A stretch of DNA of 38,594 nucleotides from Sphingomonadaceae bacterium. GTDB taxonomy: Bacteria; Pseudomonadota; Alphaproteobacteria; Sphingomonadales; Sphingomonadaceae. The number at the start of each line of letters is the position of its first letter. The stretch's first letter is position 1. The notes beneath the pieces are model-generated. The model worked only from the letters and a program-made list of their open reading frames with translations, was not told where the DNA came from and searched no databases. Made by a program: the position numbers and the translations under genes. The stretch covers positions 1-38,594 of the forward strand of contig JAIOYN010000009.1 of the NCBI GenBank assembly GCA_021741065.1. Reading direction: 5' to 3'. Shown piece by piece: positions 1 through 8,267 of this stretch.

Positions 1-210
1 TTCATCTTGGCAGATCACGTCCAGGCTGGCGATTATATCGAAGTCGGCATGCTCGGCGCTTATGGCTGTGCCATGCGGACAGAGTTTAACGGCTTTGGTG
101 AAACTGAGACGTTGGTCGTTGGAGATCAGCCGATGGCAACGCTTTATGGCTGGACTCCAGCCAATGACACAGGCGTTCGAGCAACGCGGTCGCAAAGCTC
201 AAAAGTCTAA
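1..210 (+). CDS. Type III PLP-dependent ornithine/lysine decarboxylase, C-terminal fragment
   Basis: The frame is open from the first base and ends at TAA 208-210, so only the last 69 codons are present and the start lies outside the window. The peptide reads GDYIEVGMLGAYGCAMRTEFNGFG, the C-terminal beta-barrel signature of eukaryotic-type (fold III) ornithine/diaminopimelate/lysine decarboxylases. In these enzymes this region contributes to the dimer-interface active site that binds the substrate. The family decarboxylates basic amino acids to polyamines (putrescine or cadaverine) in the cytoplasm. Whether the substrate is ornithine or lysine cannot be told from this fragment. A strong hairpin with a T-run follows 32 bases downstream. 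Confidence 0.85.
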   Translation, partial: FILADHVQAGDYIEVGMLGAYGCAMRTEFNGFGETETLVVGDQPMATLYGWTPANDTGVRATRSQSSKV

Positions 211-242
211 GTTGCATTTGACAATTTGTATAAGGTGCATCA

Positions 243-273
243 CCCTCCCCATCTTATGATGGGGAGGGTTTTT
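243..273 (+). terminator. Intrinsic terminator that also contains the Shine-Dalgarno of the next gene
   Basis: An 11-bp perfect stem pairs 243-253 (CCCTCCCCATC) with 258-268 (GATGGGGAGGG) around a TTAT loop, followed by TTTTT at 269-273. It looks like a classical Rho-independent terminator for the decarboxylase gene. The 3' arm contains GGAGG at 263-267, eight bases before the ATG at 276 of the next gene. The same hairpin would therefore hide the ribosome binding site of any transcript that reads through. Stem and T-run are seen directly; function is inferred. Confidence 0.8.
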
Positions 274-275
274 AT

Positions 276-704
276 ATGAATACGCCTATTTTAGCGCCAG
301 CAGCGGTATTGGTGCTGTGGTCAGTTTTCATGATGTATTGGCTCATGGCGGCGCGGCTTCCGGCTATGGCAAAAATCGGGGTGGACCTTAGCAAGGCTGC
401 GCCCGGCGGACGGGGACAAGACATTGATCCAAATTTGCCGCCGCCTGTGGCTTGGAAGTCCCATAATTATGCCCACCTCATGGAGCAGCCTACGGTCTTC
501 TACGCAGCGGTCGTAATCTTGGCTGTATCTGGCGGCGCAACTGAAATTTCTGTATATTTGGCATGGGGTTACACCGTCTTGCGGGTGCTACACAGTGTCT
601 GGCAATCGACGGTAAATATCGTCAGCGTCCGTTTTGTTTTGTTTCTGTTGTCATCATTATGCCTGACGGCTTTGGCCGTACAGGCAGTGATTGCTACAAT
701 TTAA
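276..704 (+). CDS. MAPEG-family membrane protein (first of a tandem pair)
   Basis: A 142-residue, strongly hydrophobic protein with about four predicted transmembrane segments (roughly residues 5-27, 72-90, 92-112 and 118-140). The stretch HNYAHLMEQPTVFYA (about residues 64-78) matches the conserved N-x-x-H/N-L-x-E-x-P-x-x-F-Y segment of the MAPEG superfamily (membrane-associated proteins in eicosanoid and glutathione metabolism). Bacterial members of this type have no established substrate. The ATG at 276 is supported because it aligns exactly with the start of the paralogue at 717. Its Shine-Dalgarno GGAGG (263-267) lies inside the preceding terminator stem. The next gene follows after 12 bases, so the two are probably one transcript. 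Confidence 0.85.
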   Translation: MNTPILAPAAVLVLWSVFMMYWLMAARLPAMAKIGVDLSKAAPGGRGQDIDPNLPPPVAWKSHNYAHLMEQPTVFYAAVVILAVSGGATEISVYLAWGYTVLRVLHSVWQSTVNIVSVRFVLFLLSSLCLTALAVQAVIATI

Positions 705-716
705 AGGGGGAGCGAT

Positions 717-1160
717 ATGCAGAGTAGCATTTTAGGGCCGGTCGTCGCACTTGCAGCGTGGACGATGATTATCTGGATTTGGATGTATGCCACGCGGCTG
801 CCAGCGATGGGCCGTGCGGGTATTGATGGAACCAAGGTTGTCGGATCTACTGGTGGGGCGTTGCGCGATGCGCTTATCGCCAAGGGCGAAGAAAAAGCAT
901 CATGGGTTGCAGATAATTACAACCACTTACACGAAGCTCCTACGGTGTTTTATGCGGTGTGCTTGGTGTTGGCGATGGTAGGACAAGGCGACAATTTGAA
1001 CGCGACTATTGCGTGGGCATATGTCGGTCTTCGCGTTGCACACAGCTTGGTTCAGATCTTTTCTAACCGCGTGATCATACGCTTTGCTTTGTTTGCGTTG
1101 TCATCCATCGCACTAATGATGCTCGTGGCGCATGCCGTAATGTCGGTGCTGCTCCACTAA
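717..1160 (+). CDS. MAPEG-family membrane protein (second of a tandem pair)
   Basis: A 147-residue paralogue of the preceding gene. The first 30 residues align without gaps (both have an ILxP...LxxW core, then W/Y-x-M-x-A-x-RLPAM). The conserved motif is DNYNHLHEAPTVFYA (about residues 66-80). About four membrane helices are expected. A strong Shine-Dalgarno (AAGGGGGA, 704-711) precedes the ATG with good spacing, unlike the occluded site of gene one, so this copy can be translated independently. Its stop codon TAA (1158-1160) overlaps the stop codon of the convergent methyltransferase gene. Substrate unknown; a glutathione-linked or other membrane detoxification role is only a family-level guess. 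Confidence 0.87.
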   Translation: MQSSILGPVVALAAWTMIIWIWMYATRLPAMGRAGIDGTKVVGSTGGALRDALIAKGEEKASWVADNYNHLHEAPTVFYAVCLVLAMVGQGDNLNATIAWAYVGLRVAHSLVQIFSNRVIIRFALFALSSIALMMLVAHAVMSVLLH

Positions 1161-2356
1161 CGGCTAAAATGGCCTACTAGCTCGATATGGGTTGACCAGC
1201 GGAACTGCCCCACCGGCCAGATCCGCTGCAACCTGTATCCAGCGGCAACCAAGGTTCTTGCATCCCGCGCAAAGCTGGCAGGATTACAACTTACATAAGC
1301 GATGCTTGGCACATTCGATGCAGCAAGCTGCGCGACTTGCTCTTTTGCACCAGCGCGTGGTGGATCAAGTACCACCGTTTGAAATTTATTCAGCTCTTCC
1401 AAAGCAAGCGGCCGTCGGAAAAGGTCGCGATGCTCTGCAAATATCGTCAGGCCATTACGTCCCGCCGCAGATTTAAGGGCCAGGCTGGCCTGAAGGTCGG
1501 CTTCGCCCGCGTAAATTTTGCGGCCTCCGCCCATGGATAAGGCGAAAGTGCCAGAACCTGCGAACAAGTCGGCAATGATTGTGTCGCTTCCTACAATCTC
1601 GTTCACCGCGTTCACCAATGCGGCCTCACCGTCAACCGTAGCCTGAAGAAAGCCATAAGGCTGATACCCTACCGCAACACCGCCAAGCGTTACTGTAACG
1701 GGCTCGGGCTCATAAAAGGGTACTAGGCCATATCCTTCATCCAATGACAAACGCGCAAGATTGTGCGTTTTAGCAAATTCGGACAATAGCTCATGCGTGT
1801 CCAGATCATTGGCGATCCAGTTTTCGATCAGGACATCGACGCCTTGGTCAACCATCGCCAATTTAATCTGCACCTGACGTGCACGGTTCAGCCGAGGCTC
1901 AAGCAAATCGCGCATGGGCGCAAGCAAAGAGAATAGCTCTGGCGCCATGACATCACACTGTCGCAAATCAATGATTCGGTGGCTTTTCTCGGTACTAAAG
2001 CCCAGCTGAAAGTGCTTTCCAGCCCATGCCGAACGCACCGCGATGCGGCGGCGGGTCTTAGGAGGCGACAAGTGAACGGGCATCACTTCGCCAATCTCGA
2101 CCTGTTGCGTAGCAAGGGCGTGCGTTACCCGTTCGGCGATAAACAGGCGCAGACTATCTTCGTCGAGATGCTGCAACTGACAACCACCGCATAAAGGGAA
2201 ATGCTGGCATGGCGGCGCAACATGATGCGGGCCATGGATCAAGCCGCCCGATGGATCAACAATATCGCCTGGAGCGGCAAGCGCCACATAACGGCCATTT
2301 GCAGTGACGCCATCACCGCGCGCGGCTACCCTGATAATCTCTTGTGTCAATTCCAT
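1157..2356 (-). CDS. Class I SAM-dependent RNA methyltransferase, TrmA/RlmC/RlmD (m5U) family with Fe-S motif
   Basis: A 399-residue protein starting at the ATG at 2356-2354, preceded by GGGGCGG; a TTG at 2386 would add ten unlikely residues. An N-terminal TRAM-like region is followed by a C-x5-C-G-G-C cluster (Cys50, Cys56, Cys59) plus Cys134, the [4Fe-4S] ligand set of RlmD-type enzymes. The SAM-binding motif is ADLFAGSGTF (262-271), then LDPPRAG (330-336) and the catalytic loop YVSCNP with Cys357. The family transfers a methyl group to C5 of a uridine in 23S rRNA or tRNA. Which uridine is modified cannot be read from sequence. It is the last gene of the leftward block and begins 41 bases after ilvD. 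Confidence 0.92.
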   Translation of the reverse strand: MELTQEIIRVAARGDGVTANGRYVALAAPGDIVDPSGGLIHGPHHVAPPCQHFPLCGGCQLQHLDEDSLRLFIAERVTHALATQQVEIGEVMPVHLSPPKTRRRIAVRSAWAGKHFQLGFSTEKSHRIIDLRQCDVMAPELFSLLAPMRDLLEPRLNRARQVQIKLAMVDQGVDVLIENWIANDLDTHELLSEFAKTHNLARLSLDEGYGLVPFYEPEPVTVTLGGVAVGYQPYGFLQATVDGEAALVNAVNEIVGSDTIIADLFAGSGTFALSMGGGRKIYAGEADLQASLALKSAAGRNGLTIFAEHRDLFRRPLALEELNKFQTVVLDPPRAGAKEQVAQLAASNVPSIAYVSCNPASFARDARTLVAAGYRLQRIWPVGQFRWSTHIELVGHFSR

Positions 2357-2397
2357 ACCGCCCCATGCCCGTGACGAGGCAAGCAATCAACCGGCGA

Positions 2398-4119
2398 TTA
2401 AATATCAGCGAAAACGTGTGTTTCCTTGGCGCCACCAGGATGCGTGACCGCGCCCTTATAGGCAGGACCAACATTTTGGGCATAACGCCAGATTGCGCCA
2501 GATTGATAATCCGTCTCACGCGGTTTCCAATTTTTACGACGGTCCTTTATGACTTCCGCAGCAACGTTCAGATCAATTACGCCTGTTTCGGCATCAATCA
2601 TGATTTCGTCACCATCCTCGATCAAGGCAATTGGTCCACCCAACGCTGCTTCTGGTCCAACATGGCCAATGCAGAAGCCGCGCGTTGCGCCAGAGAAGCG
2701 ACCATCAGTAATGAGCGCAACCTTTTCACCCATCCCCTGCCCGTACAGCGCGGCAGTAGTCGACAGCATTTCACGCATGCCTGGCCCTCCCCGTGGTCCT
2801 TCATAACGGATAACAATGACTGAACCTTCGCGAATTTCTCTTGCCTCAACCGCTGCGAAGCAATCTTCTTCACAATCGAAAACCTGTGCGGGGCCAGTGA
2901 AAGTCAACCGGTCCATGCCCGCAACTTTCACGATTGCACCCTCTGGCGCCAGTGTACCGCGAAGTCCCACAACGCCGCCAGTGGGGGTTATGGGTGCCGT
3001 TGCTGGATAGATAACCTTTTGATCTGGGTTCCAAGTGATTTTGTCGATATTCTCACCAAGTGTTTTGCCCGTAACTGTCATGCAGTCGCCAAACAACAAC
3101 CCCTCGGCTAGCAAGGACTTCATCAACATGTAAACGCCACCAGCATCATACATGTCGCGGGCGACAAACTGACCGCCGGGTTGCAGATCGGCCATATAAG
3201 GGGTCGTCTTGAACGCCTCGGCCACATCGAACAGATCAAAATCAATGCCGGCCTCATGCGCCATGGCGGGTAAATGCAAAGCGCCGTTAGTTGAACCACC
3301 AGTTGCGGCGACAATTCGTGCAGCATTTACAAAGGCTTCTCGCGTACATATGTCACGCGGCCTGATGTTACGCGCGAGCAATTCCATAACTTGAACGCCC
3401 GCCGCATGCGCGATTTGGTCGCGGGTCGAATATGGCGCTGGTGCCATGTTGCTGTTCGGTAAAGACAGGCCAATCGCCTCGCCGACGCAGGCCATGGTGT
3501 TTGCGGTATATTGTCCGCCACAAGCGCCGTGGCCGGGGCAGGCAACGCGCTCAAGCTCTTCCAGTTCCGATAAAGGGCAGGCGCCTGCGGCATATTTGCC
3601 GACGATTTCGAACACGTCTTTAACGGTCACGTCCTTGTTGTTATGACGGCCTGGTAGTATCGAACCGCCATACACAAAGATTGAAGGCACGTTTAAACGC
3701 AACATCGCCATCATGATACCGGGCAGAGACTTGTCGCATCCTGCAAAGCCCACCAGCGCATCATAGCAGTGGCCACGCACCGAAAGCTCAACCGAATCCG
3801 CAATCACTTCACGGCTAACGAGTGAGGCTTTCATTCCCTGATGCCCCATGGCGATGCCGTCCGTCACGGTGATGGTATTGAACCGGCGTGGCATACCGCC
3901 GCCCTGCTCCACGCCAACGCGTGCGATATCAGCTTGGGCATCAAGTGTTGTATTGCACGGGGCACTATCATTTCCCGCGGAGACCACGCCAACAAAAGGT
4001 CGCGCAATTTCTTCGGCAGTCAGACCCATTGCGTAATAATAGCTGCGATGCGGGGCGCGTTCAGGCCCTACAGACACATGGCGGCTTGGCAATTTGGACT
4101 TGTCGAACTGATTTGGCAT
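2398..4119 (-). CDS. ilvD: Dihydroxy-acid dehydratase
   Basis: A 573-residue protein starting at ATG 4119-4117, with an ideal Shine-Dalgarno (GGAGG) just upstream; the open frame extends further but without support. It catalyses the Fe-S-dependent dehydration of 2,3-dihydroxy-3-methylbutanoate and its isoleucine homologue to the 2-oxo acids, the third common step of valine and isoleucine synthesis. Visible landmarks are SAPCNTTLD (Cys55), [12 protein letters not shown] (86-97), [11 protein letters not shown] with Cys128, and [16 protein letters not shown] with Cys200. Three conserved cysteines are as expected for the [2Fe-2S] or [4Fe-4S] cluster. Length is typical. It sits 35 bases after the amidohydrolase-like gene on the same strand, probably in one transcript. 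Confidence 0.97.
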   Translation of the reverse strand: MPNQFDKSKLPSRHVSVGPERAPHRSYYYAMGLTAEEIARPFVGVVSAGNDSAPCNTTLDAQADIARVGVEQGGGMPRRFNTITVTDGIAMGHQGMKASLVSREVIADSVELSVRGHCYDALVGFAGCDKSLPGIMMAMLRLNVPSIFVYGGSILPGRHNNKDVTVKDVFEIVGKYAAGACPLSELEELERVACPGHGACGGQYTANTMACVGEAIGLSLPNSNMAPAPYSTRDQIAHAAGVQVMELLARNIRPRDICTREAFVNAARIVAATGGSTNGALHLPAMAHEAGIDFDLFDVAEAFKTTPYMADLQPGGQFVARDMYDAGGVYMLMKSLLAEGLLFGDCMTVTGKTLGENIDKITWNPDQKVIYPATAPITPTGGVVGLRGTLAPEGAIVKVAGMDRLTFTGPAQVFDCEEDCFAAVEAREIREGSVIVIRYEGPRGGPGMREMLSTTAALYGQGMGEKVALITDGRFSGATRGFCIGHVGPEAALGGPIALIEDGDEIMIDAETGVIDLNVAAEVIKDRRKNWKPRETDYQSGAIWRYAQNVGPAYKGAVTHPGGAKETHVFADI

Positions 4120-4154
4120 AGAGACCTCCGTTAAGCCGTGCGCTTTAAGCCATT

Positions 4155-4892
4155 TTATATGCATAAGCCAAGCTGTTCCGAAACAAAATGGCACATATCT
4201 GCCAATGTGCGCGCATATCTTGCTTGGCCATCTGGGTGGCAGGATATGTCCTGCCGCATCTCGATGCCGATATAGGGGATGTTATTGGCTTCGGCATGGC
4301 GATTCATCGTCGCGTTGAGCAGCTTGCCGGAATAAGGAAGTTGGTCGCCAACGAAATATCCTGCATTTTCAATAAATTGGATCGCCAATTTGGAGGCTGT
4401 CTCTTGTTCATTATACAAAATCCCAACCTCCCAAGGCCGTGCGTCTTGTGGTGTGCTCTCAAGGGCTGGTGTGAAGCTGTGGAGCGATAAAATCAGTGCC
4501 GGGCGGTGTTGAGACAGCAACTGCTGCAAAAAGTCGTGGTACGGCCTGTGAAAACGTTTCAGCCTTGTCTCTTTGTCCTTCAGGCTGATAATGTTCCCCG
4601 GAATGATCACACCGTCGCTTTGCTTGGGCATCACCGCAGCATCATGCGTGTCGCGGTTTAAGTCGACAACAAGGCGCGAATACCCACCCAGATAGGCCGC
4701 AAAGCGAGCGTCCTGTGTAATCAAGCGCGCAACGGGAGTGACGCCAATGTCCCACGCTATATGCGCATTGAGGAACGCCGCATCGATGCCAAGGTCAACG
4801 TCGGCGGGAACATGATTTGACGCATGGTCCCCGATGATAAGGAAACCGCCTTTTTTTGGCGTTCCCAATACTTCGAAGGGAGCATCCGTCAT
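4155..4892 (-). CDS. N-formylglutamate amidohydrolase family protein
   Basis: A 245-residue protein. The start chosen is ATG 4892-4890, which overlaps the TGA of ispE (4891-4889) in an ATGA junction and implies translational coupling; a TTG at 4919 is possible but less likely. Motifs are [11 protein letters not shown] (19-29), with the Asp/His expected to bind zinc, [13 protein letters not shown] (72-84), and a late YIGIEMRQD segment. The family hydrolyses N-formylglutamate (histidine degradation) or related N-acyl amino acids. No hut genes are nearby, so the true substrate is uncertain. Such orphan copies are common beside housekeeping genes in alphaproteobacteria. Cytoplasmic; no signal peptide. 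Confidence 0.85.
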   Translation of the reverse strand: MTDAPFEVLGTPKKGGFLIIGDHASNHVPADVDLGIDAAFLNAHIAWDIGVTPVARLITQDARFAAYLGGYSRLVVDLNRDTHDAAVMPKQSDGVIIPGNIISLKDKETRLKRFHRPYHDFLQQLLSQHRPALILSLHSFTPALESTPQDARPWEVGILYNEQETASKLAIQFIENAGYFVGDQLPYSGKLLNATMNRHAEANNIPYIGIEMRQDISCHPDGQARYARTLADMCHFVSEQLGLCI

Positions 4893-5716
4893 CGCAGCAT
4901 AGTGCCCATGGACCACCAATGCGGGTCAAGCGCTGCTCTTGCCGCCTCCAGCGACGTCACATCATCAAATAACGCAAAACATGTTGCGCCAGACCCAGAC
5001 ATACGCGCCATAGCTGGTTGCGCCTGCGAAAGCCTGGTCAAAATGTCGGTAACCACAGGACATATCTCAGACGCTATCGGTTCAAGATCGTTGCGTCCGG
5101 CAATTGCCGCATCCCACACAGCACCGCGATCAATTGCGCCGCCGTCAACGCCGTCCCATGCCTTAAATATTGCCGCCGTAGAAACGGATTGAAGCGGGTT
5201 CACCAGCAACACATGCCGAGCCGTGATGTTGCTATCGTCTAAAAAAGAAAGCGCTGTTCCGGTACCGGTGCCGAAACTTGGGCGGCTAAAAACGCAAGCG
5301 GGAATGTCGGCCCCCAGTGGCGCGAGGATATCGGCCAGTAATTGTTCGGAGGCACCCAATCCCCAAAGCTGGTTAAGGAGCCTTGCTGTGGCCGCTGCAT
5401 CTGCTGACCCACCGCCAATGCCGGATGCAATGGGCAGTTGTTTGTTGAGCTGGATGGCTGCGCCTTCAGTTACTCCAAAATGCGCTTGCATCAAATAGGC
5501 CGTTTGAAGGACAAGATTGCTATCATCCGCCTCCAGACCATTTCCAAATGGGCCATCAATCTCTAAGCTCAAGACATTAGACAATTGCGCGCCCAAAACG
5601 TCGCCATGCCGCGCAAAGGCGAACAGCGTTTCGATATCATGATAGCCATCCTCCCGCCGTTTCCTGACGTGCAAGGCGAGGTTTATCTTTGCAAAGGCTA
5701 TTTCAGAATGTTCCAC
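4889..5716 (-). CDS. ispE: 4-(cytidine 5'-diphospho)-2-C-methyl-D-erythritol kinase
   Basis: A GHMP kinase of the non-mevalonate isoprenoid (MEP) pathway that phosphorylates CDP-methylerythritol on its 2-hydroxyl with ATP. The open frame reaches 5785. I choose the GTG at 5716-5714 because AAGGG lies just upstream and the protein then begins VEHSEIAFAKINLALHVR, matching usual IspE N-termini (275 residues). Lys10 is the catalytic lysine of the AKINL motif. PIASGIGGGSADAAA (about 95-109) is the ATP loop, with Asp106 catalytic. MSGSGATCFALF near the C-terminus is GHMP motif 3. It lies 43 bases downstream of ETF-QO and overlaps the next gene. Confidence 0.93.
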   Translation of the reverse strand: MEHSEIAFAKINLALHVRKRREDGYHDIETLFAFARHGDVLGAQLSNVLSLEIDGPFGNGLEADDSNLVLQTAYLMQAHFGVTEGAAIQLNKQLPIASGIGGGSADAAATARLLNQLWGLGASEQLLADILAPLGADIPACVFSRPSFGTGTGTALSFLDDSNITARHVLLVNPLQSVSTAAIFKAWDGVDGGAIDRGAVWDAAIAGRNDLEPIASEICPVVTDILTRLSQAQPAMARMSGSGATCFALFDDVTSLEAARAALDPHWWSMGTMLR

Positions 5717-5759
5717 GATTGCCCTTAACCCCGGGATTGCGACCAAAGCGCCACCAGCA

Positions 5760-7400
5760 TTACATATTGGGGTAGTTAGGCCCACCGCCCCCCTCTGGGG
5801 TCACCCAATTGATATTCTGGTTCGGGTCCTTAATGTCGCAAGTCTTGCAATGGACGCAGTTTTGCGAATTGATTTGATAGCGGGCTTCCTTACCCTCCTC
5901 TTCAATCCACTCATACACACCCGCGGGGCAATAACGTGTCGATGGGCCAGCAAATTCCATAAACTCGCTGCTCTTCTGCAAATCGATATCCTTGACTTGC
6001 AAATGGACTGGCTGGTCTTCGGCATGGTTAGTGTTCGACAGGAAAACCGACGACAGACGGTCAAAACTGAACACCCCGTCGGGCTTCGGATACTCAATGC
6101 GCTCGGCGTTGTTTTTCTTTTTCAGTGCTTTATGGTCTGGATGATGCTTCATCGTAAATGGCATGCGAATACCGAAATTCTCTAGCCACATGTTGACGCC
6201 AGCAAGCGCGCTACCTAGCAAGTTACCGTATTTTTCGACCAGCGGAAGGACGTTGCGGACCATTCGCAGTTCTTTGTAAATCCAGCTATTTTCATAGGCC
6301 GTCTGGTACGAAGTGAGTGCGTCATGTTCGCGGCCCGCCGCCAGCGCCTCAACGGCAGCTTCAGCTGCCAGCATGCCCGACTTCATCGCCGTATGCGTGC
6401 CCTTGATACGCGGCACGTTGACGAAACCAGCCGAACATCCAATCAGTGTGCCACCAGGGAATGCAAGTTCTGGTACCGATTGCCACCCGCCGTCGCTAAT
6501 CGCGCGTGCGCCGTAGGAAACACGGCGTCCACCGGCGAGTATCTTCTTTACCTCCGGATGGGTTTTCCAGCGCTGAAACTCTTCAAAGGGTGAAAGATAA
6601 GGATTTGAATAATTGAGCCAAACAACAAAGCCCAAGGCGACCTGATTGTTTGCATGGTGGTACAAAAACGCGCCGCCATTGGCGTCCGTCAAAGGCCAGC
6701 CCTGACTATGGATCACACGACCGGCAGAGTGCTGCTCCGACGGAATATCCCACAATTCCTTAATACCAATGCCATAAACCTGCGGCTCGCAATCCTTATC
6801 TAGGGCAAATTGCGGCTTGAGCAATTTGGTAAGATGGCCGCGCACACCTTCGGCAAAGAAGGTATATTTTGCGTGCAATTCCATGCCCCGCATATAGTCG
6901 TCCTTATGGCTGCCATCACGGGCAATGCCCATGTCACCTGTGGCAACGCCTCGCACAGAGCCATCAGCGTTGTAGAGAATTTCTGCTGCGGAAAATCCGG
7001 GGAAAATTTCTACACCCAGATTTTCAGCCTGCCCTGCCAACCAGCGGCAAACATTACCAAGCGATCCCGTATATGTACCCTTATTATGCATGAAACCGGG
7101 GGTTAAGAAATGCGGCATATTGAACTTGCCGGTCTTGGTCATGATCCAATGCTGATTGTCATTAACGGGCGTATCGGCCAGCGGACAACCCATATTGCGC
7201 CAGTCAGGCAGCAACTCATCAAGCGCCTTGGGATCAATAACCGCACCGGACAATATGTGCGCGCCCACCTCGGAACCTTTTTCAAGGATGCAGACGCTGG
7301 TGTCGGGAGATAATTGTTTTATGCGGATTGCGGCCGAAAGTCCCGCTGGCCCAGCGCCAACAATTACAACATCATAGGGCATCGACTCACGTTCACTCAT
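5760..7400 (-). CDS. Electron transfer flavoprotein-ubiquinone oxidoreductase
   Basis: A 546-residue protein, the normal family length. It passes electrons from reduced ETF (fed by acyl-CoA and other dehydrogenases) to ubiquinone at the inner membrane. The N-terminus carries a Rossmann FAD motif VIVGAGPAGLSAA (12-24). The C-terminal ferredoxin-like domain supplies four cysteines: Cys491 in YCPAGVYE, and Cys515, Cys518 and Cys521 in NCVHCKTCDIKDP, the single [4Fe-4S] cluster. The protein ends in the typical PEGGGGPNYPNM tail. The ATG at 7400-7398 is preceded by AAAGG. It is the first gene of the leftward block, and 7401-7514 is a divergent promoter region shared with the gene at 7515. Confidence 0.96.
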   Translation of the reverse strand: MSERESMPYDVVIVGAGPAGLSAAIRIKQLSPDTSVCILEKGSEVGAHILSGAVIDPKALDELLPDWRNMGCPLADTPVNDNQHWIMTKTGKFNMPHFLTPGFMHNKGTYTGSLGNVCRWLAGQAENLGVEIFPGFSAAEILYNADGSVRGVATGDMGIARDGSHKDDYMRGMELHAKYTFFAEGVRGHLTKLLKPQFALDKDCEPQVYGIGIKELWDIPSEQHSAGRVIHSQGWPLTDANGGAFLYHHANNQVALGFVVWLNYSNPYLSPFEEFQRWKTHPEVKKILAGGRRVSYGARAISDGGWQSVPELAFPGGTLIGCSAGFVNVPRIKGTHTAMKSGMLAAEAAVEALAAGREHDALTSYQTAYENSWIYKELRMVRNVLPLVEKYGNLLGSALAGVNMWLENFGIRMPFTMKHHPDHKALKKKNNAERIEYPKPDGVFSFDRLSSVFLSNTNHAEDQPVHLQVKDIDLQKSSEFMEFAGPSTRYCPAGVYEWIEEEGKEARYQINSQNCVHCKTCDIKDPNQNINWVTPEGGGGPNYPNM

Positions 7401-7514
7401 TGCCTTTATCCTTTACCCGGCGTATAAATCGAGCCGTCCCGTTATAAGAACAGCCTGTGGGAATTGCCATGCCAAGCAATTGACCCTGCCGTCAACTGGT
7501 GACTGAAGGGATTT

Positions 7515-8267
7515 ATGGAGGATCGCGCAGAAACTTCGACATTTGCCGTGGTTGAATCCCTAACAGGCTGGTGGGCACTGGCTGGGTTGGACTCGGCTGT
7601 CAGCGACAGCGCCGTGAACTGGCTGGCCGATGATGCTCTTGAAAAGACTCCAACTGCGCCTTTGGTTGACACGCCCGCCAAAAAACCCGCTGAGCCGGTT
7701 AAAGCCCCGGCAAGTGCATGGCCCACCGACATTGCAGAGCTTCGCCAGATGGTGGCCAGTGGCGCTCCCCTGCCAGGAAATGCTTATGGTCCGGTTCGCT
7801 TCCCGTCTGTTGGCCCGATTAGCTGCGATGTGATGGTCATATCGGATTTACCAGACATAATAGCTACGCCAGAAACAACGATGCCATTGAATGCAGCCCT
7901 TCTGCATCGGATGCTGAGCGCAGTTGGGATAGATGTGACAGATTGTTATTGCACGTGGTTGGCTACGAGTATGCCGTCAACAGCGGAAGTTCCTGAAAAC
8001 GACCTACCCGAACTCGCCGCGTTTATGCGGCATCAGATACAGCTGATTGGACCTACATCGCTCGTGATACTCGGTTCCGCCGCATGCAAGGCTCTGTTGG
8101 GCCAAGAACTGATGCAGGCGCGGGCAGAGTTATGTGACGTCGAACATGATGGCCTGAACGTCCCAACGCTGGTGACATTTCATCCGCGAACCCTTATTGC
8201 GCGGCCTGCCATAAAAAAGCAGGCTTGGAGTGATTTGCAGATGTTTGCGAAAAGGGTAGTCCAATGA
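7515..8267 (+). CDS. Uracil-DNA glycosylase superfamily protein, probably catalytically degenerate
   Basis: A 250-residue protein with ATG at 7515 after GAAGGG. Residues 1-45 form a short conserved-looking helix (SLTGWWALAGLD), 45-70 are Ala/Pro/Lys-rich linker, and 90-250 resemble a family-4/5 UDG fold. The C-terminal element TFHPRTLIARPAIKKQAWSDL (221-241) matches the HPS...L.NP..K...W.DL motif that closes the UDG active site. However, the GEAPG water-activating motif is replaced by SDLPD (110-114), and the CxxC cysteines that hold the [4Fe-4S] cluster are absent. It may be a non-catalytic paralogue or have changed activity. Its TGA overlaps the ATG of the transglycosylase (ATGA, 8264-8267). 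Confidence 0.75.
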   Translation: MEDRAETSTFAVVESLTGWWALAGLDSAVSDSAVNWLADDALEKTPTAPLVDTPAKKPAEPVKAPASAWPTDIAELRQMVASGAPLPGNAYGPVRFPSVGPISCDVMVISDLPDIIATPETTMPLNAALLHRMLSAVGIDVTDCYCTWLATSMPSTAEVPENDLPELAAFMRHQIQLIGPTSLVILGSAACKALLGQELMQARAELCDVEHDGLNVPTLVTFHPRTLIARPAIKKQAWSDLQMFAKRVVQ

